64,000 nucleotides of DNA from Rhizoctonia solani (lineage: Eukaryota > Basidiomycota > Agaricomycetes > Cantharellales > Ceratobasidiaceae), in the NCBI RefSeq assembly GCF_016906535.1, contig NC_057385.1, positions 2,232,001 through 2,296,000 of the forward strand, written 5' to 3'. This document shows, in pieces, positions 9,222 to 20,273 of this stretch. Under the pieces are notes generated by a model that worked only from the letters and a program-made list of their open reading frames with translations, made no database searches and was not told the DNA's origin. Positions within the stretch are counted from its first letter, which is position 1. Each line of letters begins with the position of its first letter. Both the position numbers and the translations under genes were made by a program.

Positions 9222-11872
9222 CTATCGCACCTCCCAAGCCGCTGCATGTGGCCAGCGCTTTTCTTGTTCGCGTCGCAATACTTTATCAGCCTCCTCAGCT
9301 TGACTCCCACGTATGTCATCATTCAAGCAAAGCAGAGCAATAGACGGATCGGCTTTCATCGAGTTGAATGCCTTTTTGGCGTCGGAAGCGCTTTTGACCA
9401 TGGCAAATACGGATGGGGTGTCACCTAGGTAGTGCATACATTGAGTTTATTATGTAGATCCCGCACGGAAATGACGCACCAATGACGAATCGATAACGTT
9501 GGAGCATCTTGGATGTCCAGAACCTAATGTCTTTAGTCGAATCGCCAACTACGGCTTTCAAAGAAAAGTCCCCGGTGCGGTAGTCGGAAGCCAACGGAAG
9601 ATGGGGAATAACACCGTCCTTTAGCTTTTCGGTACCCTCTAGATCTGCTCCGTGAGCTATTGGAGGAAGAAACGCAGAAAGGCCAAGGCGACCGCTGGCA
9701 GCCACCAAGGCTTGGATGACTGGGAACGAGTTAGCTTCAGTTGTACTGTATCGGCAGATTACGGTAGCTTACTGCAGTCGCCGCATTGAGGCTCTTTAAA
9801 AGCCGCATGTTTAAATACGTCATTTGCACTGAATAGATCGGGAGGGAAGCATTTTGAGAACACAATAGCACATTGCATATATTGGGTTGGGAAACGTGGC
9901 CAATGTCTCATCCCATAATCGCCTAAAAAGGTGTATGGATATCCATCCTGGCTCGCTAAAGGTACATGTTAGTATGGACAGATTTGGCAATAATTCTGGT
10001 ATTTCAGCTTACTGAAAGAGTACTGGGTGCTATGTGTTGTATGGGCGCCAGATAACGCGGCCTTGGCCTCAGCTATTCTCTCGTCAGATAGACTGTCTCT
10101 TGAGGGTGTGCTGACAAGAAGTGTCATATCTGGAGTTGAATGATTACCCCCTAATTCACGCCATGCCTGCATCGAAGTCCTCGCATTCCACTCGTCTTCT
10201 TTACCACCTAATCGTGCAACTATCCAACTCCAAAGTAGCCCCTCGCGCCAGCGTTCGACGATAAAATGTGCGGACATGAATCCCATATGAGCATCACGAG
10301 CAGCGGGTCGGTACGGAACGGATGAGAAGATGTCTCCGCTAGCTCAGCCGACCAGATAAGAGAGATTTCGTTTATGAGAGACCGCTTGAGTGCTTTGGCT
10401 TCATGGATCACATAGGGTCGTTTTCGCAGCCCGAAACGATCACCTGAAAATCCCTATCATATCAGTAAATGATAGAAGTAGAAGGTCGCCTGATCACATA
10501 CTCAGTAAGCGATTAGAGAATTCCAAACTATGCCATTCACCGCTGGAGGGCTGCGCGCCATCCACCAGAGATGAAACCAATAGATCGGATGCATTCGAAG
10601 CACGAGACCATATGCTAGGATATCGTGTAAGTTAAACTTGCAAGACGGGGAAACATGTGCTTACATTGCGTATAGAAGTCCCAAGGAGATAAGTCTGCTG
10701 CGAAGTAGAAGTCGTCGTTCTAAATTGACATCTTATTAGGTACGAGATAACTCCGGCCGAAGTTAAATATATACCAGATAAATAAAGGCATCAGACACGT
10801 TCAGATGTCCAAATTGGGATTCAATGGCCAGGCTGAGGTCGTGTGACAGTTAGCTGCTATATGCGCCTCATACTGCGGAGATCCTCACCTGTTGAAAGTG
10901 GTATATCGGTAATTCTCGCCGAAGAACTTCGCATGGGGGACAACACTCAAATCAACATCTCCGTCCTTCCACTTATATGGATTATCCATATTCAGCCACT
11001 GTGGTATTTGACCTAGCCGCCAATCTGCATAATCATCTGGATTGCAAGAAGGAATGCAAAGTCGCTTGTTAGAAGATGGAACTGGGAAGTATATGGGCGA
11101 AAGTGTTGCAAGACGGATCTCATTGAATGTCGAAGCTCATCGTGATCCCTGAGTGTGAGCAAGGCATGAGCTCGAGACCCGTATGAAGGGAGACTACCAA
11201 GGACTAAAATAGACGTACCGAAATAACTTTTTCTCCGTTCCCGCAGCAACTTGACGTTTACTCGCACGTAAAGCCCTAGGTGCCAGCGTACCAGCGCGTT
11301 GAAGGCGCTGTTGAACCTGCCTAACTTTCGCCACTTCTCATGTAGGACTCCCGAACCATTGGCAAACGTCCATACCACATCCAGTTTGGGGGCGGGTGCC
11401 ATGTAGGCTACGCAAAGGTTTCCATCTGCGATCGCCGACTCTATACATATATCAGCGATATCGAGGTCACTATCAAGTTTTGGCCTTGAAACCCCGTCTG
11501 GATGGTGCTGAAAGGGTATGTACTTGGATTGCGCTTTTTGGCTATTCGATGGTGGATAAGAATAGCCATTTCTTTGTCCAATGGTAGGCGGAAGAAGGCT
11601 TTTGCAAGGAAGGTCATCATCGTTGAGAGCAGAGATCAGCCAGTCAGGAGAAGGTTCATAGTTTAGCGGCCTCTCGGTGTTAGGGGCGGCAACTAGGTCG
11701 AATTCGAGTCGTCAGAGGATCTGTATTGTGTAAAATGTTCTTCCAAAAGCGTGTCTAATGCTTGGGGAAGGTCAGAGGATATGAATAGGATGGACACGAA
11801 CGAAACGTTGAATAACAGAATAAAAGTAAGAAGACGAGAGTTGACTATCGCAATGAAGTCGAATAGTCTCAT
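9222..11872 (-). CDS. Stealth-family sugar-phosphate transferase (XPT1-like)
   Basis: Type II membrane protein of the Stealth/GNPTAB group, which moves sugar-1-phosphate from nucleotide sugars onto glycans; the Cryptococcus member Xpt1 is a xylosylphosphotransferase of secreted glycoproteins. The start is placed at MRLFDFIAIVNSR, followed by a transmembrane stretch (LLTFILLFNVSFVSILFI). Then come Stealth CR1 (LDVVWTFANGSG, near 11350), CR2 (LRDHDELRHSMRSVLQHF, then FHLLTSD, 11060-11155), and the acidic motif FIYLNDDFYFAADLSPWDFY split by an intron near 10730. The later region HMGFMSAHFIVERWREGLL is followed by a C-terminus with SIALLCLNDDI, ending at 9222. There are roughly ten short introns. 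Likely Golgi, lumenal catalytic domain. Donor sugar and acceptor cannot be told from sequence; xylose is only one possibility. Confidence 0.8.
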
Positions 11873-13487
11873 GGTTAGAAGGGGACAATCCGCCCACCTT
11901 GGGAGCCCCTCATCTAAATATAAAAGTGGGCGATAAACCACAGTCTTGCTAAGCACGTCACTTGCCGTATTGTTTCCAAATGCCGATATGAGGCACTTTA
12001 GGACTATTCGTAACCAGGTCGTGTGACATTACTGGAATCCTGCTGCGCACCGGAATTTACGACACTGATCCGGGCTGTCTGTGCTCGGAAGCTGACGGGA
12101 ATTAAGCGTATCATGGAAGTATGGAAGAAGTGACCTCATCATCTGGAATCACTAATAAACTATCCACAACTGATTGGGACCAACGGGGAAGGTCGGTACG
12201 TGGCTCTGAGGCTGAAGAGAATATTGCTGTGCTAACTAGCAGTTGACTCCTGACCAGGAAAATAGTGTCTACTACAACATTCTATTCTAAGATATGATAA
12301 GGGTGATTCTTTTTTGACAACGGCTGAAGCGCAGCCGGTTGCAGTTTGTCAGGCTGCGGATCGATCCAATGGTGGAATGCAACTGCTCATGTTAGGCCCG
12401 ATAAACTCCTGAAATGATGGAAATTGAATATACGACTGGACCATATCCGGGTGTCTATGCAGGCAAAGCGTGTATTTCAGTCGATGGGTGAAACGGTTCA
12501 CGATCAACATCAGCCCATTTAGAATCAGGATACCGATCATAGAAGCCAATCGCCACGTGAGTTTGTCGGGATTGTCAAATGGCATGGGAAAGCCTCCAGT
12601 ATCATATATCCGGGCATAGTACTACGGCTTTGGCATCATAATCATGACGTGATCTCTTCAATATCTCGGTTGGTTGAGCCCAGATAGCTAGCTCAAAATG
12701 GCTAAATCAGGCTATGTTTATTCCTCGGATCCAGAGTGTTTTCAGCTGACATCATAATGCATTGCTAGGCTTCGACTTCAGTCGTGTATGAATGTAATTT
12801 TAACTCTTCGCGATCTAGTCAACTTTCGTTATTCAGATAGCTGGTATCTTTTCGAATATTTTTGTAATATACTCTTCCCCGGTGTGCTAATCGGTAGCAG
12901 CAGAATATACTATGGGTAGCGTTCCTAAGGCCATCATAGCGCCGATTCTTGTCGGTTAACCCGTGTCTTTAATTGTTAGGTCAATATTTAGAGCTATGGT
13001 CGTTTGATGTAGGAAGAGCCTCGGAAAGTAGCACCACCGAATAAAGTAATTTGGCGATCCGGGTTGAAGTTTTCACTGCACTACTAGCTTACTTCCTTCC
13101 CGTTCGATATTATAAAACCGATATATGGAATCGATATTTAGATATCATCAAGCCAACAAGCCCAGGTACCAAAGGGAGCGAGTGTTATTGGTGTAAGTAT
13201 TTGATAAAATTCAGTAGTTGGCTGGTTTGTATATGCACGCGGGCTTCGAGCCTACCAGCAACGTGTTGATAATACAAGAGAGCAGGGTGCTATGCTGATA
13301 AGTGAGGCTCACAGGCCATATTACGAGACCTATCATATAGATGGAGTAATATTAGCTAGTTCATCGGGAGAGAAGACTTTTTGTAATATACTTTCGGCAT
13401 GTTCTGATAGTAGCAACTTAGGGCATAAAATCGATAGTATTGAGCATGAACAAAATAGGCGGGTATCGTAGTTACTTAGTATCTATA
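11873..13487. other. Gene-poor intergenic region
   Basis: About 1.6 kb, AT-rich compared with its neighbours. Apart from a 78-codon ORF with a hydrophobic segment (listed separately) nothing with coding character was seen, and no terminal repeats or transposase fragments were recognised. Confidence 0.45.
12349..12585 (-). CDS. Small ORF with one possible membrane segment, doubtful
   Basis: A 78-codon open frame starting MPFDNPDKLTWRLAS, with a hydrophobic stretch (MIGILILNGLMLIV) at residues 16-29 followed by Arg/His-rich sequence and a soluble tail ending DRSAA. It lies about 480 bp upstream of the Stealth gene, on the same strand. No family is recognised and no introns are needed. It could be a small membrane protein, a remnant of an upstream gene, or chance; length alone is weak evidence. 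Confidence 0.2.
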   Translation of the reverse strand: MPFDNPDKLTWRLASMIGILILNGLMLIVNRFTHRLKYTLCLHRHPDMVQSYIQFPSFQEFIGPNMSSCIPPLDRSAA

Positions 13488-14610
13488 TCAAAGAATTCGT
13501 ACATAGCTTGCTGGCACCAGTCCACGTCGGCCATTGATTTCACCCGTCCACCAGTCATCTGATGTCCTCTCTACGATCACGAAACGGTCACCTTGACGGA
13601 CATTAATGTCCTCTGCAGCCTAATAATCGCATAAAAACCTGTACACTCTGTAATTTTAACAGAATACTTACGCTACTGTTGTAATCGTACAAAGCTTCCG
13701 CTGTTTCTCCTTGGACGGACTCTGGTTCGGGAGTGGACTGTCTTTGCAGTGTGTTGTGACTTGGCACTCGCCGTACTGGTGCCCGATTTGAGTTCCCCCA
13801 TTTATTCCCTGGATCAGCCCCCGTATCTCCTTCGGAAGAGGCCGTAGTTGGTACGCGTCGGACCGGGGGTGGGGCGAAGTTTCTTCCACTGTTGTTATCC
13901 ATGGCAGGCGGAAGCCTAGACGACGCTGGAGCTGGAGCTGGAGCTGGTTTGCCCCCTTTGAACGAAGATGTAATAGCAGCTGCTACCGAAGATGTATCAA
14001 GATCTCCGAAACGCTGCAGCAATAATTTCAGACAAGTGGGACGGAAAAGTTAGGTATATCATGACTGACCTTTGAGCTAACAAGGCCAGACGGCGATGCT
14101 CGGCTTGGGGTAGGGGGATCATCAGTTGTACCAACGTTCCTCCTGGGTGGCGCAGGAGGCGACTTTGCTCCTCCATAGGAAGATGCAATACCACTGGCGG
14201 CGAATCGACCAGCTGCATTTGCGACAACGGGATTACTGGCCTACGCGATTTTGTCAGTAACAGAAAGTGGGCTTTCTTGTATTGGAGAATACGCACCGCA
14301 CCGTACTGACTGCCCTTGGGTATGTTCTTCAAGCCTGTCGATATCAAATCGGCTGTCGCCTGAGGATTTGCCGCCATGGTACGATGTACAGCATTGGCTG
14401 CTACTGCTGCTGGTTGAGATGCGAGCCCTGGATCTGCGGATTCTCGTGAAAATAAATTTGGACGTGACTCAAAATATCTGTACGACAGATATATAATAAT
14501 AATCAGTGCCAACAGGGCTTTGCGTATTCAACAATTACAAACGCAATCACTTACTCATCGAGCAGCTCGAAAAAGGCAAGTTTATCTTCATGAGTCATTC
14601 GAGAAAACAT
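13488..14610 (-). CDS. SH3-domain protein with proline-rich linker
   Basis: Adaptor-like protein ending in a single SH3 domain, which binds proline-rich partners, commonly in actin patch or signalling complexes. It starts MFSRMTHEDKLAFFELLDE; after an intron it continues YFESRPNLFSRESADPG, a short helical N-terminal module. The middle is Ala/Pro/Ser-rich (SPPAPPRR, KPAPAPAPASSRLPP, PPPVRRVP). The SH3 domain spans the last two exons: GETAEALYDYNSS joined to AAEDINVRQGDRFVIVER, then SDDWWTGEINGRRGLVPASY, ending VRIL at 13488. The ALYDY, DDWW and G-VP-SYV landmarks of the fold are all present. There is no transmembrane segment. I cannot assign an orthologue; the Lsb/Pin3 class is superficially similar but its N-terminus differs. 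Confidence 0.8.
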
Positions 14611-16094
14611 TCTGAAAGCGCACTAAGAATAATACAGAAAGTAAAAGCCTTTATTTTACTGAGTTGGTTATGTTAGTCAGGAGTATCGCCGTCGATAGCT
14701 CACAAGTTGTATCCATTTGATCAATTGCTGCCGTACTTTTGACTGTCGAATTCCACGTGTTGCGGGCGTTAGCTCACGTAATCATATGTTTATTTTTATG
14801 TGATATACAGTAGCTCACCAATGGTGGGTCTTACATATACGGCACTTGAATTCTCATATTGGCTTCGGCAAAAACTCAACGAGGGTAAACAAGCTTAGCG
14901 CTAAAGATATATAGGAAGTTCATTACGTCCAAGATTTCTTATTTCCCCAGGCAGCTTCGGTAGGTTGGGCTGAGTGATGTACCAACAAATCGGAACTTTC
15001 CCAGAAAACTTATCTTATTTTTTCAGGCTTCCGGAGGTCTCCGGGTAGCCGAACCCATACACCGTGCGGGCGCAAGAGACCCAAGGTGCATTTTGAATGT
15101 TCCGCAATTATAGTTCGTTAGATCTCTGGAGATATTCCGCGAATAGTCTCACCAAGGTAGACCGTTACAACGAGTCAGAGAGGACTCTCAAGGCTTTCGT
15201 AACAGACCATTCGCGATACGAAGAGATACGTTCGGTCTCTGGTGGAGTTTCTGAGCACTTTGAGGTCGTAATCGAATATGTATGAACCAAAATATGCTGT
15301 GGTACTGATATGCATGTACATGCTGTATATGCATATACCTCGAGAACCGACTTTTACATTTATAGTTTACATGCACTCGACACGATTTGGCACTGTGTAG
15401 TTAATGAAGCCAGACTTTTGGTAAAGAATGGTACTAATGATGATAGTAAAGAACGTAAGACAATAGGTCAGATTTCATCGTATCATCACAAAAGCACATG
15501 AGTGGGCGTCCAGTGCGTGCAGCGATGGGTTTCTAGTGATTTACTCTCCGTAAATGCTGTTGTTTAGGCCAACTGACCTAAAAGCACTATACGCATGTAG
15601 AACGGATCCTTTGGCTTATTATGGAACACGTTACAACCAGTAGTCTCACCGTATGCATGCATCGGCATGATGTAGTCGTACGCATGTGTGCCTTCCGTTT
15701 GTATATTTTTAGAAAAAAGGCGCACGTGAACCAGCGTTCGTTGCGAGCAGGATCTTTAGAAGCGCAGATGACCTCTGTTATCGCCAAGAATTTTCCCGTT
15801 TTTCCCGTATTTGGGTATTGGCCGACGTTTTGCGATTCGTGTACTGCTAAAGAACCCAACACGCCAGCACACGTGCAAGGGAATCATACAGGCCGTTTCA
15901 TCAATTACTGATTAGATATCCATGTCGTTATATAACGCGCTATTCTGAGGGATCACAGGTGATGATGAACATAAAAGGATTGATACTGAGTTTTCTCTTT
16001 TTAAAAAAGCTCCCCTCTAGGAGTCTCCTACAAATTGACAACTTTGCGGTCGGTTGAACTGGCTGAATCACCCCAACATTTTCCCGACCTCAGC
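14611..16094. other. Intergenic region, nothing recognised
   Basis: About 1.5 kb, AT-rich. Short open frames on both strands (for example 15310-15501 and 15587-15911) overlap one another and show no domain or splice support. No repeats or RNA genes were spotted. The last 100 bp are the promoter side of the secreted EEP gene. Confidence 0.45.
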
Positions 16095-17817
16095 ATGCTG
16101 ATTACTCTTACCTCTATCTTTATACTCAGCCAGAGTAGATTGCTCTGTTTTGCAGCACCAGTAGCTATGGTTGAGCTAGGTTCGCGTGCTTCGGCAGTCT
16201 CCGGTACCTTCAATGTCCTGTCGATGAATGTCGCCGGACTTCCCGAAATTCTCAACGGAAATGGAGAATCTGGCGACAAAACAACTAACACAATGCTCAT
16301 AGGACAGGTAGGTAGACAGGATTTATCCTGCTGACATTAAGTTACTAGCACTTGGTAGGATTTTGCCAAATATAACTACGGCGTAATTCATGTACAAGAA
16401 GTGAGTGCCCTCTCAGAAGTTTATTCAACTTTTCGAAACCATTCGCACTAGGACTTCAACTATCACGCTACATTGTACCAGTATGACACCCACCCTTATC
16501 GAACTGCAACCTCAGGAGGTGTGCCCTTTGGATCAGGGCTCAACACGTTATCCCGCTACAATTGGATCGATTTTAGTCGAATCAAATGGGATACATGTAG
16601 TAATGCATCTGAAAGTGATTGCCTAACCCCCAAGGTGAGTGTATGCATGCTTAATTGATACAATGATTAGTAACTAATCAATAGAAAGGGATTTACATTC
16701 ATGCGCCTCAGAATAGATGAAGGTGTTTACATTGACTTTATCAATCTACACGCCGATGCCGGAACCGAAGTTGGGGACGAGGCCGCCCGCACAGCTAACA
16801 TTAAACAAGTATAGTCAGCAAAACTTACATCAATCCTAGGACTGACTGTTGTTCCTCAGGTGGCTGATTATGTTAGTACCAATTCTGTGGGGAATGCAGT
16901 CATCATATTCGGTGACACCAACTCGCGTTATACTCGGTGGGGGATTCACTTTGCAAAATTTTTATCAAGTTCTAAAAGCAACTCTAGGTCTGAAGATAAC
17001 ATTCGCTTGCTTTCCACCCAGAATGGTCTGACGGATGCTTGGGTCCAGGCCATTGGCGGAGTAGCTCCTGCAACTGGTTCAGATGCCCTGGTTTGTCCCA
17101 ACGGTGTTCCCGCTAATGTCGAGTGTGAAGTCGTAGATAAAGTCCTGTACGTATCGTTATTGATAGCCCGCACATATGTACTAACTGCATACATTCCAGT
17201 TTCCGGGGGTCCAATGTTATTAACCTCAAATCCAATGGTTTCTTCTACGATACAGCGAAATTCCTCTCCACAGACCTCGCGACCCTGACGGATCACAATC
17301 CTATTCGCGTTGAGTTTGCTTGGTCTCTTGCTTCAACTTTGCGTCAAAGCGATTTGTATGGTGGTCCTCATGGGTATGTACACCAGTACTGGAGCGACAC
17401 CACCTAACATTGATCTATGTCCCCAGCACTTGGTTCAACGATCTTCCTTCGTTACCTAGCTCTCCCAAAGTTGCGTCAGTTACGCTACGTGGTGCCAGTC
17501 GGTTGGATGGCATTGCAATCAGGTTTACTTCGGGAACCTCACTCTCGCATGGAGGTACGGGTGGAACTGCCTACAGCATAAGCCTATCGTCTGGTGAGAC
17601 CATTACCTCGGTGAAATTATGCTGGGGACAGTACAGTAGCCAAACCCGAAACTTCTATGCATTAATAACGACCAGCGCCGGGCGGACGGTTTCTGCTGGA
17701 ACCACCACAAGCGATTGTGCCACTATCGCGGCTCCTTCAGGATTTGGTGTAGTTGGTACCTATGGGCAAAGCGGGGATGAAATGGACCAACTTGGATGCA
17801 TATATGCGAAGCAATAG
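16095..17817 (+). CDS. Secreted EEP-fold enzyme with C-terminal jacalin-like lectin domain
   Basis: Two-part extracellular protein. The signal peptide begins MLITLTSIFILSQSRLLCFA. Then comes an endonuclease/exonuclease/phosphatase (EEP, DNase I-like) domain: FNVLSMNVAGLP, HVQE, FINLHADAGTE, VIIFGDTNSRYTR, and LTDHNPIRVEF carrying the catalytic Asp-His pair. The family includes nucleases, sphingomyelinases and inositol phosphatases, so the substrate is open. The last exon encodes a jacalin-type lectin fold: VTLRGASRLDGIAIRF, HGGTGGTAYSISLSSGE, ITSVKLCWG, FGVVGTYGQSGDEMDQLGCI. Exons: 16095-16307, 16359-16400, 16452-16634, 16689-16808, 16860-17146, 17200-17373, 17427-17817. All junctions keep frame. 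A lectin tail implies the enzyme is held on a glycan surface. Confidence 0.87.
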
Positions 17818-17960
17818 TGTTCTGTAACATATCAATACCATTGTAGGGTAGTACAAGCTCCAAGAATCTTTCTTTGAGAAGTGCAACAAAGCGTTAGAGG
17901 CAGAGGATAGGTATAAAGTCAGAAATAAATGAAGTTCCAAGACATGCTAGAATATATAAT

Positions 17961-20273
17961 TTAATCTTCCATGTTGTTTAGCAGAACATACTCCACATCG
18001 TCCTCCTTATCACTCGAAGACTTGAGGCGAACCATGAGTAATGAGCATAAGGCCAAACCGTTTAAGGTCGCAGATAGCCAGAAGATGGCTCTGGGTGCGG
18101 AACCCACCGTGGCGACGAACAATGCACCGAATAGACTAGGGCCAAAGATTTGGCTGCAAAGTGTGTACACCACTGACATTGCACCAAGCAACCGGCCAGT
18201 ATCATCTGGAGCATTGGTATCTATAGATGTGCTTTCAAACCTTGGCTCATCGGATGTCAGGTTAACAGTTGCCGCATCTTGGGTTTTGGACGTTTGCGTG
18301 AGCGCAAGAGCCAAGCTCTGTATGGCAGGGGGGTACCCTCCGCCGAAGGACAATATGGTCGTAGTGCCTAGAAAGGCGCTGGAGGTCGTCACAAGAGCAC
18401 TTGCACTATAGGAAGTAATATCTACCCCTACAGATGCACGCGCCACGAGAAGATCAACAGATTGAGCCTTGTCAGATTCTGATACCGGTTTAGTAGGAGG
18501 CCTCCGTTCACGAACCCAGTGGATGGCTTTCAGAATCAATGGGAGTAGCACCGTCAAATGAAGAGCTCGCGTAAACCCCAATAGGCTAAGCCAGTTGCCC
18601 ATCTGAGTAGAGCTCCAACCAAACGCCTTGATGGCATATTGGTACTTAAAGGAAAATGAGCCCTACACGACACAAATTAGTGGGGTCAAATTCACTTAGT
18701 GCATTACCGCTTAACTTACAGAATTAACGGCGTGTAAAGAATACGCTATACCAATAAAGGTGGCGTTCCATTCGTACTTTTTGCGTCCTCCGGACCGCTG
18801 GATAATGCGAGGAAAGAACATCGTAAAAGGTGCAACGACTCCAATCAGATTGAGCACCAAGCCTTTCAGTGACACAGCTTTTGAAGACTCTTTAGAGCGT
18901 CTTTTAGCCTCCCTAGCGGCCTTCATGTGTTCTGGGTCCATGGATTCTGGTAGGATGAACCCGACGTATAAGCCGTATATCAAGTCGAACGCGAGAGCAA
19001 TATAGAAGATAAGCATGGCGTTCCCAGTAAAATTGATGAGTAGCGAGCCGAATCCGGGTCCAAGTGACATTCCAGCAAATATGATTCCTGACCTATGCCC
19101 AGTAGATTGGTTAAATAGAACGTAGAGATCCACAGGTCGCTCCTAACCATAATGAAAACCAACGGGATCTGAGAAACCAAACAGTTAATCTTCGCACATC
19201 GCCAGTACCACAATAAGTTTACCTTTCAGTAGAGGGAACACAGTCGCTGATATAGGCGTTTGATGTCGCGACGGCCGTAGAGAACCCTGCGTTCAGTTCT
19301 CAATGTAAGTTCCGGGCAACAAAATCGAAAAGATGATACATACCACCAAACACACCATCTATCATATTGCTGACAACGAGCAACCAATAGCCACCAGGGA
19401 GTTTATCTGAATTCAGAACAACTCCCACAAAAATCGCATCTCTGCGAAGAATTAGAAAAGCCACGGAATGTCATTGGGAGCACGAACACCATTAGTCCAG
19501 AGAAAGCTCCAATGGTAAGCACCCGAATGCGGCCCACCCTATCAGATAGCTGGATAAATGTAACAGCTTGATTAAGAGTGAACAATTTCGCGAACGGTCA
19601 ATAGGCGACTCACTTGTGTCCACCACCCAGTCGTAAGCACGCTCAACACACCCGAGACGAGCGAAATGGCAGTATTGAGTTTGGCCACCTCTTTCTGAAC
19701 ATCCTCATCATCTGAACACATGGTGCTTGTTCCAGGAGTTGTAATTTGCGAGCGTTTATGTATGGGCAAATCTCTCTCGACGAAATATAGTCGTTCTGGG
19801 AAACCTCTAGGAGGATGCGAGTTTGACTGTGGAAGGGACCCATTCTTTTGCGCATCTATTGGGTTAGAAACAAGGTCCCAGCCTGGATGCAGGTTATTGC
19901 AAGCTAGCTTTACAAGTAGTTCAGTCCGGGGGGCAATAGTACCAGCGTATATCAGGGCAGTGACGGAGACAATTGGTATCAGCCTAGTTGACAATTTGAC
20001 ACGTTGGTCGATCAGTTTCTGTTTCAGTGGCGTTAACACTGCGATCACTCACCACCAAGGAGATGCTTTAGACCGTTTATGGCTGAGAATTGGCTTGGGT
20101 GGGTCTTCCAAAGCTGGTGGGCTTGAGGTCCTTGGTAGCGGACGGATAGTCCTGTCAGACTGTGCGCTGGCGTTGCTGTCGATTGAAAACGCCCGGTTAG
20201 GTACATTGTTCAAGAGTGGAATACCATGTTCTTCCGACGAGAAAAATACTTTAGCTTCTGACGTGTCCGGCAT
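17961..20273 (-). CDS. MFS transporter, copy 1
   Basis: Major facilitator superfamily membrane transporter with a long soluble N-terminus (MPDTSEAKVFFSSEEHGIPL...). TM1 starts after an intron: LIPIVSVTALIYAGTIAPRT. A lumenal loop rich in charged residues follows, then AISLVSGVLSVLTTGWWTQ and the MFS signature between TM2 and TM3, LSDRVGRIRVLTIGAFSGL. Later segments include HRSGIIFAGMSLGPGFGSLL, a central basic loop (EAKRRSKESSKA), FGGGYPPAIQSLALAL and the C-terminal RAIFWLSATLNGLALC, ending VLLNNMED at 17961. It resembles yeast YCR023C and the tetracycline-resistance-like/MFSD14 group; the substrate is unknown. A related copy lies at 22.2-24.3 kb with the same layout, and a remnant sits between. 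The frame is intact through the introns I checked. Confidence 0.85.

Noticed and set aside
13051..13269. Possible small membrane protein on the plus strand
   Set aside because: Lies in AT-rich spacer, starts at a non-ATG codon, and shows no family features.
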